A DNA stretch of 64,000 nt, from NCBI RefSeq assembly GCF_000332275.1, contig NZ_CM001776.1, forward strand, positions 124,001-188,000, read 5' to 3'. Position 1 is the first letter of the stretch. Each line of letters opens with the position of its first letter. The stretch comes from Synechococcus sp. PCC 7336. GTDB lineage: Bacteria; Cyanobacteriota; Cyanobacteriia; Thermostichales; PCC-7336. A program made the position numbers and the translations under genes. The notes beneath the pieces are model-generated. The model saw only the letters and a program-made list of their open reading frames with translations. It had not been told where the DNA came from and searched no databases. This document shows positions 33,885-42,435 of this stretch, one piece after another.

Positions 33885-35003
33885 TTGTATCTGCGATCGC
33901 TTCACCTGCGCCACTTTCGCAACTACACCGACCAACTGGCCACCTTCGAGTCGCCAAAAACCATTTTGGTGGGAGATAACGCGCAGGGGAAATCGAACTT
34001 ACTCGAAGCCGTGGAGCTGTTGGCGACACTCGCCTCCCATCGAGCCAACCGCGATCGCGAATTCGTCCAAAACACCCACCCGGTAGGAGCGCTCGCCGCC
34101 GAGCTCGATCGCCACGGTACCCTACACGAACTTTCAATTGACCTGCGCGCCCAAGGGCGGCGATCGCTGCGGGTAGATGGCCAACTGGTGCGGCGGCGGG
34201 CAGAATTTCTCGGACAGCTCAACGCCGTCAACTTCTCTAGCCTCGACCTCGACTTAGTCCGGGGTAGCCCCAGCACCCGCCGCGACTGGCTGGACGGCAT
34301 TTTGCTGCAACTGGAGCCCGTCTACGGCGAAATTCTCGACCAATATCGACAGGTGCTCAAACAGCGCAATGCCCTGCTCAAATCCCCCACAGTCCCTAAC
34401 GAAAGCACTCTAGCGGCTTGGAATGCCCAATTGGTGGCGACCGGCACCCGCGCGATTCGACGGCGATCGCGACTGCTGCAGCGACTGCAGCCCCTTGCCA
34501 GCCAGTGGCACGCCGCCATCAGTGGCGATCGCGAAACTCTGAGGGTGACCTACGAGCCGCAAGTGGCGATCGCCACACCCAACCCCACCGCCCTAGAGGT
34601 AGAGGATGTCTTTTGGCAGGCGATCGCCGAAAAAACAACCGCCGAGCGGCTGCGGGGCACATCGCTGGTGGGGCCGCATCGGGACGACGTTCAGTTGATT
34701 GTCAACGATGCCCCCGCGCGCCAATACGGGTCGCAGGGGCAGCAGCGCACGCTGGTCCTCTCGCTCAAATTGGCCGAACTGGAACTGATTGAAACGGTCG
34801 TGGGCGACTCGCCCCTACTGTTGCTGGACGATGTTTTGGCAGAACTGGACTTGCAGCGCCAAGATCGCCTCCTCGATGCGATCGGCAACCGCGTTCAAAC
34901 TCTGGTGACTGCCACGCATTTAGGCAATTTCGATGCCCGCTGGCTAGATGCTGCCCAAATTGTCACCGTGCGCCAGGGCAGCCTCGATTTTGGCTCGTCG
35001 TGA
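33885..35003 (+). CDS. recF: DNA replication and repair protein RecF
   Basis: This is a 372-residue SMC-like ATPase that loads RecA at gaps with RecO and RecR. Walker A is GDNAQGKSN, the ABC signature is YGSQGQQRT and Walker B is LLLLDDVLAELD; the N-terminus LRSLHLRHFRNY is typical. The length is normal. The start is TTG 33885; no ATG lies near the conserved N-terminus. It is not next to dnaN or gyrB here, as is common in cyanobacteria. Confidence 0.96.
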   Translation: MYLRSLHLRHFRNYTDQLATFESPKTILVGDNAQGKSNLLEAVELLATLASHRANRDREFVQNTHPVGALAAELDRHGTLHELSIDLRAQGRRSLRVDGQLVRRRAEFLGQLNAVNFSSLDLDLVRGSPSTRRDWLDGILLQLEPVYGEILDQYRQVLKQRNALLKSPTVPNESTLAAWNAQLVATGTRAIRRRSRLLQRLQPLASQWHAAISGDRETLRVTYEPQVAIATPNPTALEVEDVFWQAIAEKTTAERLRGTSLVGPHRDDVQLIVNDAPARQYGSQGQQRTLVLSLKLAELELIETVVGDSPLLLLDDVLAELDLQRQDRLLDAIGNRVQTLVTATHLGNFDARWLDAAQIVTVRQGSLDFGSS

Positions 35004-35043
35004 AGTTTAGGAAAGCGTCGAGGAGAGCACGCGAACTCTCTAT

Positions 35044-35130
35044 TCAAGCGGTGTATCGCGCACCTGCCCCTGCCGAGACATCAATTGTCGCACCCGTAAT
35101 GTACGAGGTTGAATCAATGGTTTGCAGATG
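35044..35130 (-). pseudogene. 3' fragment of a short-chain dehydrogenase gene
   Basis: The minus-strand frame reads TIDSTSYITGATIDVSAGAG before a stop at 35044. SYITGATIDVSGG is the standard C-terminal end of SDR proteins. Nothing of the rest of the gene is present; upstream lies the end of the aldo/keto reductase. It is a scar of a gene replacement or deletion. Confidence 0.55.
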
Positions 35131-35132
35131 AA

Positions 35133-36248
35133 TTATGTGTCGCTGGCTGTTACCCCTCCCCCGCTGCCTGTTATCAAGATGGGTTGGTGGTAGCCCGCAG
35201 GTTTGTCGCCCACTGTCGCGCCACCAGCGATCGTGCTCTGAATTTCAGGCTCGAAGAAGGTATAAGGGAAGCGCGTCTCGGGTTTACTCGCCGCATCCAA
35301 TCGCTGCTGCAACTCGGTAGGAATCTCAAAATCGAGCGCGCCCAGATTGTCTTCGAGTTGATGTAGCTTGGTTGCACCCATCAGCACCGAAGCAACGCCA
35401 GGTCGGTTGGTCACCCAGTTGACAGCTACCTGAGCCATAGAGCGTCCCAACTCATTGGCCACCTTTTCTAACTCAGCCACAATCTCCCAGTTCCGCTCTG
35501 TGAACTTATTGAAGGCGGGGTTGCCACTATCCGCGACAGTGGCTAAACGTCCCAATCCCTCTGCCCCATCCTGGGAAGGTTTGTATTTTCCGGACAGTAG
35601 CCCGCTAGCTAGGGGCGACCACACCGTGATGCCGCTGCCGAGTGCCCGAACTAGGGGGACATATTCAAATTCAATGTTGCGCTCCACCAGGGAGTATTCC
35701 AACTGGATGGTACTTATCGGTTCTAAATGGCGCTCTCGGGCAATCGTTTGAGCCTGGGCTGCATACCAAGCCGGGACATCGGATAGGGCTACGTGGCGGA
35801 CCTTGCCGGAACGCACCAGATCGTCGAGGGTGCGAACCACCTCCTCTGCCGGGGTGACTCGATCCCAGGTGTGCAGCATATAGAGATCGATGTAATCCGT
35901 CCCCAAACGTTGCAGAGACCCTTCCACCGCCCGCAGGATATTCTTGCGTCCGTTCCCCCCAGCATTGGGATTGTCGGGTTGGGCGCTGTAGCTAAATTTG
36001 GTGGTGATGACAACGCGATCGCGGCTATCGGTTGCTTGAATGAAGCGGCCCAGCATCCGCTCGCTATTGCCGTTGGTGTATAGATCCGCAGTATCGATGA
36101 AGTTGCCCCCCGCTTCGAGGTAGGTGTCAAACAACTGACGGGCATTGGTTTCATCGGCTCCCCAGCCCCAATCATCCCCAAAGGTCATGGTGCCGAGGGC
36201 CAGACGGCTGACTTTCAGCCCTGTTTGACCGAGCGTATAATAATGCAT
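35133..36248 (-). CDS. aldo/keto reductase
   Basis: This is a 371-residue NAD(P)H-dependent oxidoreductase of the AKR (YghZ/Tas-like) group. The catalytic tetrad is visible: Asp and Tyr in FIDTADLYTNG, Lys in ITTKFS and His in YMLHTWD. Nucleotide-binding segments WSPLASGLLSGKYK and VLMGATKLHQLEDNL are also present. The last ~15 residues (ILITGSGGGVTASDT) look unlike the family and run into the SDR fragment, so the C-terminus may be altered. Physiological substrate is unknown; reduction of aldehydes or ketones is expected. Confidence 0.92.
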   Translation of the reverse strand: MHYYTLGQTGLKVSRLALGTMTFGDDWGWGADETNARQLFDTYLEAGGNFIDTADLYTNGNSERMLGRFIQATDSRDRVVITTKFSYSAQPDNPNAGGNGRKNILRAVEGSLQRLGTDYIDLYMLHTWDRVTPAEEVVRTLDDLVRSGKVRHVALSDVPAWYAAQAQTIARERHLEPISTIQLEYSLVERNIEFEYVPLVRALGSGITVWSPLASGLLSGKYKPSQDGAEGLGRLATVADSGNPAFNKFTERNWEIVAELEKVANELGRSMAQVAVNWVTNRPGVASVLMGATKLHQLEDNLGALDFEIPTELQQRLDAASKPETRFPYTFFEPEIQSTIAGGATVGDKPAGYHQPILITGSGGGVTASDT

Positions 36249-36397
36249 CAGTCTTTCTCTCCTCTGGAGCCGTTGCTCCCTCGATGCGTCATCGCCCTAC
36301 ATTGACCATTATCGGCGACCCTCAGCGGAGGAAATTGGATTTTGTTGCTCAGCTTTGGTACGAAATTGCTAAACGCAGTTTTGTCTAGTCCCAACCC

Positions 36398-36736
36398 ATG
36401 CAAAGCCAGATTCGCTTCGTCGATAGCCAAACCCTTCAACCCAAGCCAGCCGTGAATGCGGGGCGGATTTTGGTCTCTAGTCAAGAGCTCAGTTGGGATG
36501 GCATTCACATCGAAAAAGGGGAGAACCGCGAGTTTAACCCCGACGATGTCACTGTCCCCCAGCACTATTTTGCAATGAACGTCGGGCAGCCCTTCGAGTG
36601 GGAGTGGAAAGACGGCAAAACCTTCAAAACCCATTGCTACGAGCCGGGGGAGATATGGGTAAACCCAGCAGGGGTGCCCTTTTCCCATCACGACCTCCGG
36701 GGTACTCCCGCCAGAACGCAGAGCGTTTGGCGGTGA
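36398..36736 (+). pseudogene. AraC-type regulator truncated by IS insertion
   Basis: About 98 residues of a cupin-like AraC-family sensory domain are left (LSWDGIHIEKGE, EWEWKDGKTFKTHCYEPGE, IWVNPAGVPFSHH). At 36692 the IS left end begins, and the frame runs 15 codons into it before a stop. The DNA-binding AraC HTH half is missing on the other side of the element, so the regulator cannot work. Confidence 0.75.
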
Positions 36737-36751
36737 GGGGGATAGGAGTGC

Positions 36752-37183
36752 TCAGTCGGTGGGTTCAACGCCCACCGACTGAGCAGGAGAGTTTTGTTGC
36801 TCAACATACTGCTTAATCTGTTCAAGAGTAACGCCTCCTGTTGAGGCGATGAAGTATGTACCAGTCCAAAAGACCGGCTTTTGGAAGAACTGTGCGACCC
36901 GTTCAGGAAACTGTTTACGAATCAACCGACTCGATACCGTTTTGAGGTTGTTGACCAGCTTACTAAGCGCTACATCAGGCGGGAACTCAATCAGCAGATG
37001 AACGCGATCTACCTCACCGTTGAACTCGACTAGAGTGCAATTCCACTTTTGACAGGTCTGCTCAAAGATCTCTTTCAGCCTGCTCAGCATCTCCTGATTG
37101 ATGACTCTGGCCCTGTACTTTGTCACGAGCACTAAATGAATATTTAGATCGTAAACGTTTCTGTAGCCTCGTTTTAATGACAT
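36752..37183 (-). CDS. tnpA: IS200-type TnpA (Y1 HUH transposase), HUH altered
   Basis: This is 143 residues, the usual size. YDLNIHLVLVTKYRARV is the N-terminal strand and EQIKQYVEQQ holds the catalytic Tyr. The HUH motif normally reads H-x-H, but here it is DRVHLLI, with Arg in place of the first His. Loss of that metal ligand should weaken or abolish strand cleavage. The last codons overlap a perfect 13-bp hairpin (36751-36763 with 36771-36783), a likely terminator. Start ATG 37183 is 26 bp from the divergent tnpB. Confidence 0.88.
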   Translation of the reverse strand: MSLKRGYRNVYDLNIHLVLVTKYRARVINQEMLSRLKEIFEQTCQKWNCTLVEFNGEVDRVHLLIEFPPDVALSKLVNNLKTVSSRLIRKQFPERVAQFFQKPVFWTGTYFIASTGGVTLEQIKQYVEQQNSPAQSVGVEPTD

Positions 37184-37209
37184 AGCGCTAAGCGAGGTAT
37201 AATACGCCT

Positions 37210-38460
37210 ATGCTACTCACGTATCAGTACAAACTCAAGCCGACCGAAGCTCAGGCCGCCGTCATGGAGGTCTGGGGCGAGCGGCTGCGCCGTCACTGGA
37301 ACTATGCCCTAGGTGAACGACTCGATGCGTTCTACCGCAGTCGCTGCCAGATTGACCGATGCAGCATCGTGGCTGAACCGATCGGTGACATTCCAAAGGA
37401 GGTGAACTACTACACTCAAGCATCAGCACTGAAGGAGACCAAACGACTGTTCCCGGACTACAAAGGCATCTATGCCGACTGTCAGCAGCAGAACCTGATG
37501 CGGCTTGACAGGGCATGGAAACGCTGGAGGAAGCCCGATCGGAACGGCAAGCGGGGTGGGCGACCTCGGTTCAAAAAGCGGAGTGATATCTGCTCGTTCA
37601 CGTTTCCGAGAGTGAACAACCCCAAAGCGGGCGCACACCTGACGGGGAATGTGTTGCAGCTCTCGAAGATTGGCGAGATTGAGCTGATTCTGCATCGTCC
37701 AATCCCTGAAGGCTTCGTTCTCAAGCAGGCGACGTTGGTGAGGAAGGCCGATGGCTGGTATGTCAGCTTCTCGATGGCGGATGAAACCGTTCCTGAAGCG
37801 CTGCCAGTGGAGCGGGTCAAAACGGCCTGCGGTATCGATGTGGGACTGGAGAAGTTCCTGGTCACATCCGAGGGGGAAGCGGTCAGCATGCCGCAGTTCT
37901 TTCGCCAGTCTCAGCAGCGTTTGGCCCGTCAGCAAAAGAAGCTGGCTCGGATGCAGAAAGGGTCTGAGAACTATAAAAGACAGGCGAACGAGGTCGCTCG
38001 ACTTCATCTGCATGTATCGCGCCAGCGGCGTGAGTTTCACTATCAGGTCGCTCACTGGCTTTGCGACCTCTACGACCTCATCAGCTTTGAGGGGCTCAAC
38101 ATCCGAGGGCTGGCGAGAACCCGATTGGCGAAGTCGATCCTGGATGCCGCGTGGGGTGGCTTTCTTCAGATTCTGCAAGCAGTGGCGGTAAAACGCGGCA
38201 AGCGGACGGTTGAAGTTAACCCACGCGGAACAAGCATCGAGTGCTGCGGTTGTGGCGAGAGGGTGAAAAAGACTCTCAGTGAACGGGTTCATCGTTGCGG
38301 TTGTGGCGTTGTCATTGACCGGGACTGGAACGCGGGAATCAACATCAAAGTTCGTGGACTCAGGGCGGTTGGACTACCGCTTTCTGGCTGTGGAGGCTTA
38401 TCCGCTGGGATGCCTGTGAAACAGCAACTCTCACTCGTGAGTCTGAGAAGCTCCCGCTAG
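37210..38460 (+). CDS. tnpB: TnpB RNA-guided nuclease (RuvC-like)
   Basis: This is a 416-residue TnpB. The RuvC acidic residues are all present: Asp210 in GIDVGLEKF, Glu294 in ISFEGLNIRG and Asp372 in DRDWNAG. The zinc ribbon ECCGCG...HRCGCG lies between the last two. An N-terminal helical wedge with KLKPTEAQ is normal. TnpB uses an RNA from the IS right end to cut DNA next to a TAM, which helps the element persist. The stop codon lies inside the right-end hairpin. The protein looks intact, unlike TnpA. Confidence 0.93.
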   Translation: MLLTYQYKLKPTEAQAAVMEVWGERLRRHWNYALGERLDAFYRSRCQIDRCSIVAEPIGDIPKEVNYYTQASALKETKRLFPDYKGIYADCQQQNLMRLDRAWKRWRKPDRNGKRGGRPRFKKRSDICSFTFPRVNNPKAGAHLTGNVLQLSKIGEIELILHRPIPEGFVLKQATLVRKADGWYVSFSMADETVPEALPVERVKTACGIDVGLEKFLVTSEGEAVSMPQFFRQSQQRLARQQKKLARMQKGSENYKRQANEVARLHLHVSRQRREFHYQVAHWLCDLYDLISFEGLNIRGLARTRLAKSILDAAWGGFLQILQAVAVKRGKRTVEVNPRGTSIECCGCGERVKKTLSERVHRCGCGVVIDRDWNAGINIKVRGLRAVGLPLSGCGGLSAGMPVKQQLSLVSLRSSR

Positions 38461-38491
38461 GCCCGTAGGGTTAGCGGTGAGAGTAGTCACT
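38361..38491 (+). ncRNA. candidate omega RNA at the IS right end
   Basis: In TnpB systems the guide RNA covers the 3' end of tnpB and the right end of the element, with the guide beyond it. This 131-bp segment is the part also kept almost unchanged in the deleted copy at 48257-48387. It contains several hairpins, including CCGCTA/TAGCGG close to the end. The guide would be the bases after 38491. The exact RNA ends are not visible. Confidence 0.5.
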
Positions 38492-39549
38492 TAACTCAAG
38501 CAGATCTGACTCATCGAGTCCAGGTCGCCGCCATTTGCGATCCCGTTCCCGGTCGGGCACGAGCCGCTGCAGATAAATTTGGGGTCGCTAAGGCGTTTGA
38601 GAGCTATGCAGAATTGCTCGATGCCAATTGTATAGATGCAGTCACGATCGCCTCTCCCATTGGCCTGCACTATCAACAGGGGAAAATGGCGATCGCCCGT
38701 GGAATTCACATCCACTTTAATAAAACAATGTCCACGACTGTGGCAGAAGCGAACGAGTTGATTGAACTGGCCAAACAAAATAGTGTCAAAATCGTGGCTT
38801 CTCCCGGTGAAATGTTGCGGCCTATCTACCAAAAAATTCGCCAATTAGTTGTAGAGGGAGCCTTGGGGGTGCCCACCTGGGCTGCGGCAGGGGCCGCGTT
38901 TGGGCGCTATCACGAAGAAGAATCCGTGCGGCAGGGGAGCGATATTCTCTCGAATGTCAATCCAGCCTGGTACTTTCGCTCGCCAGGAGGAGGGCCGCTG
39001 TACGACATGGCCGTTTACGGACTTCACGTTTTGACGGGAATTTTCGGTGCGGCAAAACGGGTGACAGCGTTCTCGGGGATTCGCCTTCCGATGCGAGAGT
39101 TGCGGGGGGAGACAGTGTCCTGCGAGATGGACGACAACACGCTGATGCTCTTAGATTTTGGCGACTCGCTGTTCGGCTTTATTTATGGGGTGGCGGCGGG
39201 AGAGTTCTCGAAGGAGCATGTCGGGCAACCGACGATCTTCGGGACAAAGGGGGTCATTCGAGGAAATGCGATCGACGGGCGACCGATTGATTATCCGGGC
39301 AAAGATAGGGAGGGAATCGACTCGGATTACGTCATTTTGCCGCATGTGGTGGGGAAGCATCGTCAGATTGAAGAGCCGCACGTGTTTGAAGACATCATGC
39401 AATTGGTGGATTGGATTTTGGACGATCGCCCGACGATTGTGACGGCGGAGCACGCTCGCCACGCGATCGAAATTATTGAGGCCACCTATCGGGCTGCCCG
39501 CACTGGAAAAACTCAAACTTTACAAACAACGTTTGAGCCTTGGGTTTGA
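38492..39549 (+). pseudogene. Gfo/Idh/MocA oxidoreductase, 5' end lost at the IS
   Basis: From 38492 the frame encodes about 350 residues of a Gfo/Idh/MocA dehydrogenase: VAAICDPVPGRARAAADKFG, ASPIGLHYQQ, then a C-terminal substrate domain with WYFRSPGGGPLYDMAVYGLH. The first ~30 residues with the Rossmann GxGxxG are replaced by the IS right end, and an in-frame stop (38458-38460) lies just upstream. Translation could begin only at internal codons, so NAD(P) binding would be defective. Together with the AraC stump on the left this implies a deletion next to the insertion. Confidence 0.8.
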
Positions 39550-39575
39550 GCGATTGAAACCCAAGGCTGTCCGTT

Positions 39576-42365
39576 TCAACTAACTTGCTTTTGCAATAGT
39601 TTTTCCACCTCCAACAACATGTCTCGCGGCTGAAATGGCTTGGAGAAATAGGCAGTAGCCCCTAAACTGAAGGCTTTTTGGCGATGGCGATCGTTTTCCC
39701 GCGAGGTCAGCATCGCCACGGGCAGAGACGAAGTGCGATCGCGAATCGCCTGCAACACCCCAAACCCATCCAAACGAGGCATTTCAATATCGGTAATCAC
39801 CAAATCGAACGCTTGGTGGCTGCTGGTGAAGGTGTCTAGCGCTTCTTTACCATCGCGACATTCAAGCACTTGATAGCCCGCTTGCGTCAAAAGACGGGTG
39901 AGGGCGCGCCGAACGGCAATGGAATCATCTGCGACCAAAATGGTGGATGCCACATCTGTGCTGTCAGCCTGGGATGGGGCAGGCGTTTGAGAAGCGATCG
40001 AAGGCGTCGAGGTCAGTTGACTGGAAGCCGTCCATAATTCTTCTAGCAGATCGGGGTCTAGCACCGGCACCACCCGACCGTCTCCCAGCACCGTACAGCC
40101 TGCTAGATATCCGGGGACGGGGACGGTGGTATCGAAAGGCTTGAGCACTAACTCTCGCTCGCCTTCTAAAGCATCGATTCTCAGCGCGATCTCCGTTCCC
40201 CCCATATCCGCCACCAATGCAAGGGGACAATCCCCAGAAGAAGGCTGCTCGGCATAGGGCAGCAGATCGAGTAGAGACTTCAACGGCAGCGATCGCTCTT
40301 GCCAGAGAAGGCGATCGCCCTCCACCCGGCCCAATTCCCGATATTCCTGCAGACTAATGGCTTCTAAAACCTTGACCGACGGCATCGCCAGTAACTGCTG
40401 CTGGCAGCGGCAAATCAAGAGCGGCAGGATATTCAGCGATAGCGGAATGGAGAGGGTAAACACGGTCCCCCGACCGGGGGTGGAACTGACGCGCACCAGC
40501 CCCCGCAGGCGATCGACCTGCAGTTGGACGATGTCGAGACCGACGCCACGACCGGCTAGAGACGTGGTGGCCGTGGCGGTGGAAAAACCGGGGGTAAACA
40601 GAAAACCGTAGATTTGTTGGGGGGTGAGACGGCTGGCTGCGTCGGGCGAGCACAGTCTCTGCTGAATGGCTTTGTCCAGAACGGCCTGGCGATCGATGCC
40701 GCGTCCGTCATCCGAGATGGAGAGGGAGACTCGATTGCTTTGCACCTGGGCCGATAGGGTAATGGTTGCGTCGGCAGATTTGCCTGCAGCTAGCCGCTCT
40801 GCCGGGTCTTCGATGCCGTGGGCAAAGGCATTGCGAAACAGTTGGGTTAAGGGGGTTTGCAACTGTTCGAGAATGGCGAGATCGATGGGAATATCTGCCC
40901 CTTCGATCGCCAGAGACACAGACTTGTTGTACTCGCGGTTGAGGGATTGCAGTGGGGCGAAGAAGCGATCGGTCAGGGTGTGGAAGGGGGCTAGCCGGGA
41001 TTGCGTCAGTTCCGAGCGCAGTCCGTCCAAGTCTTGGCGCAGGCTTTCCAGCGATTCGCCAAAGTCCAGTTGAATGACATCAATATCCGAGCGGGTTTCC
41101 TGGACCCGCACCATCAGTTCCTGGAAGTCTTGCAGGGTGCTGTGCAGTTCGGTGTAGCGATCGAGTTCTAGGGCATCAAATTCGGGACTGGAAGCGGCTG
41201 AGTCCGTTGGAGTCGCTGCCTGCTGGTTGAGGGCGCGATCGCGGCTGTTGTGGGTTGGAACGTTAGTGGAGAGGCGATCGTAGACGGAGGAGATGCGCTC
41301 GTTGAGGGGGGCGAGTTGCTGTGCCCGCTGATGGAGGGTGCGGTTGGCTTGTTGCAGTTGCCGGTGGTGCAGCATCAGGCGTTCGCGGGCAATCAGCAGT
41401 TCTCCCAGAACGTTGTTGATGCGATTCAGCCGCGTCACCGGTATGCGCAGGTTGATACCTGGGGTCGCGATCTCGCTGGCAGTGGATTCGGTCCCTGACG
41501 ATTCCTGTTGCACAGATGGAGGGATGGCAAGATCGCTAACGGGATTCGATTCGGGCGTAGCGGGGACCGGATCGCTGGCGATCTCGCGGGACTCCGTTTT
41601 GTTGGGGGCTGCAGGTGAAGGGGAGAGGAGACGCTCGCGACGCTCGCGAATGGTGGCGATCGCCTCTCGCACCTCCGTCTGGATGGTGTCGGCATCCTCG
41701 ATCGGAGCCGCTTGCAAAGGCAATACCGACTGCGCCAGCCACGCTAAATTCAGCGCCTCCCCCAACAGCGTGCATTCCTCCACAAATCCCGGCACAACTT
41801 CAGACAGCTTTCCCCTCTTTAGGGCTACCTCCACCCGCTCGATGCACTCCTCTAAGTCCACCGTCAGCGCCGTTTGAATCAAAAAATCATTGGGGGCGAT
41901 CGCCGCCGCCCCCCTATCCTCTTCGACTGCTTCGGGCAGCGTTTCGAGAAACTGTTCGAGCAGTTTAAAAATTTCCAGGTCAGTGGCAGCAGCGGCTTCT
42001 CCACCTTCTCCGCCGCGAATGGAGGCTGCAATCAGATGATTTGCACTCTCCACCCCAGCTGTCAACAGCGAGTGGGCCTGTTGGGTTTGCTCCACCCGTC
42101 CCCCGTGCAGCGCTTCCAACAAGTCCTCGATTTGGTGAGCCAGCAGTTGCAAATGGGGCAATTGCGCGATTCCCGCCCCCCCTTTCAAAGAATGGGCCGT
42201 GCGCATCAGACCGTTATAGGTATGGGCCTCGGGCACAGTGTCTGCCCCCAGCGCCAACTGCTGCAGATCGCGTTCGAACGCCACCAGATATTCGGGGGCA
42301 TCTTCGTAGAGAAAACAGGCACGGGCCTCTTGGGTGATGGCATCTAAACTGGCGGTGTCGAGCAC
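39576..42365 (-). CDS. pilL: CheA-type hybrid histidine kinase PilL
   Basis: This is 929 residues: an Hpt domain with phosphorylatable His in MRTAHSLKGGAG, a second Hpt-like bundle without His, a linker, and a CheA HATPase (FRNAFAHGIEDP, DDGRGID). A CheW-like regulatory domain and a C-terminal receiver (VITDIEMPRLDGFG, phospho-Asp) follow. In Pil-type chemotaxis the kinase signals from PilJ to PilG and PilH to control type IV pilus motors and phototaxis. I chose GTG 42365 because AGGAGA is 7 nt upstream and the Hpt domain follows; a TTG at 42449 would overlap pilJ and add 28 unrelated residues. It is last in a five-gene operon. Confidence 0.9.
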   Translation of the reverse strand: MLDTASLDAITQEARACFLYEDAPEYLVAFERDLQQLALGADTVPEAHTYNGLMRTAHSLKGGAGIAQLPHLQLLAHQIEDLLEALHGGRVEQTQQAHSLLTAGVESANHLIAASIRGGEGGEAAAATDLEIFKLLEQFLETLPEAVEEDRGAAAIAPNDFLIQTALTVDLEECIERVEVALKRGKLSEVVPGFVEECTLLGEALNLAWLAQSVLPLQAAPIEDADTIQTEVREAIATIRERRERLLSPSPAAPNKTESREIASDPVPATPESNPVSDLAIPPSVQQESSGTESTASEIATPGINLRIPVTRLNRINNVLGELLIARERLMLHHRQLQQANRTLHQRAQQLAPLNERISSVYDRLSTNVPTHNSRDRALNQQAATPTDSAASSPEFDALELDRYTELHSTLQDFQELMVRVQETRSDIDVIQLDFGESLESLRQDLDGLRSELTQSRLAPFHTLTDRFFAPLQSLNREYNKSVSLAIEGADIPIDLAILEQLQTPLTQLFRNAFAHGIEDPAERLAAGKSADATITLSAQVQSNRVSLSISDDGRGIDRQAVLDKAIQQRLCSPDAASRLTPQQIYGFLFTPGFSTATATTSLAGRGVGLDIVQLQVDRLRGLVRVSSTPGRGTVFTLSIPLSLNILPLLICRCQQQLLAMPSVKVLEAISLQEYRELGRVEGDRLLWQERSLPLKSLLDLLPYAEQPSSGDCPLALVADMGGTEIALRIDALEGERELVLKPFDTTVPVPGYLAGCTVLGDGRVVPVLDPDLLEELWTASSQLTSTPSIASQTPAPSQADSTDVASTILVADDSIAVRRALTRLLTQAGYQVLECRDGKEALDTFTSSHQAFDLVITDIEMPRLDGFGVLQAIRDRTSSLPVAMLTSRENDRHRQKAFSLGATAYFSKPFQPRDMLLEVEKLLQKQVS

Positions 42366-42435
42366 GGCTGAGTCTCCTGGCGATCGAGCTCTGATGGGTG
42401 TAGAGGTTGATAGTGTCCTGAAGGAACGAGTTCCC

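Larger units (their letters stand above)
36692..38491 (+). mobile_element. IS200/IS605-family element, 1.8 kb, tnpA and tnpB
   Basis: The boundaries come from comparison with a deleted copy at 48257-48453, which shares 56 bp of the left end and 131 bp of the right end. tnpA and tnpB are divergent. Both ends have subterminal hairpins of the same design, a 6-bp stem, a bulged G, a 4-5-bp stem and a 3-nt loop (left 36708-36733, right 38454-38477). There are no terminal inverted repeats or target duplications, as expected. Both copies are preceded by CCATCAY at the left end, a candidate target or TAM. Confidence 0.88.

Noticed and set aside
33885-35003. Long minus-strand frames across recF
   Set aside because: They are shadows of a strongly supported gene with complete ATPase motifs.
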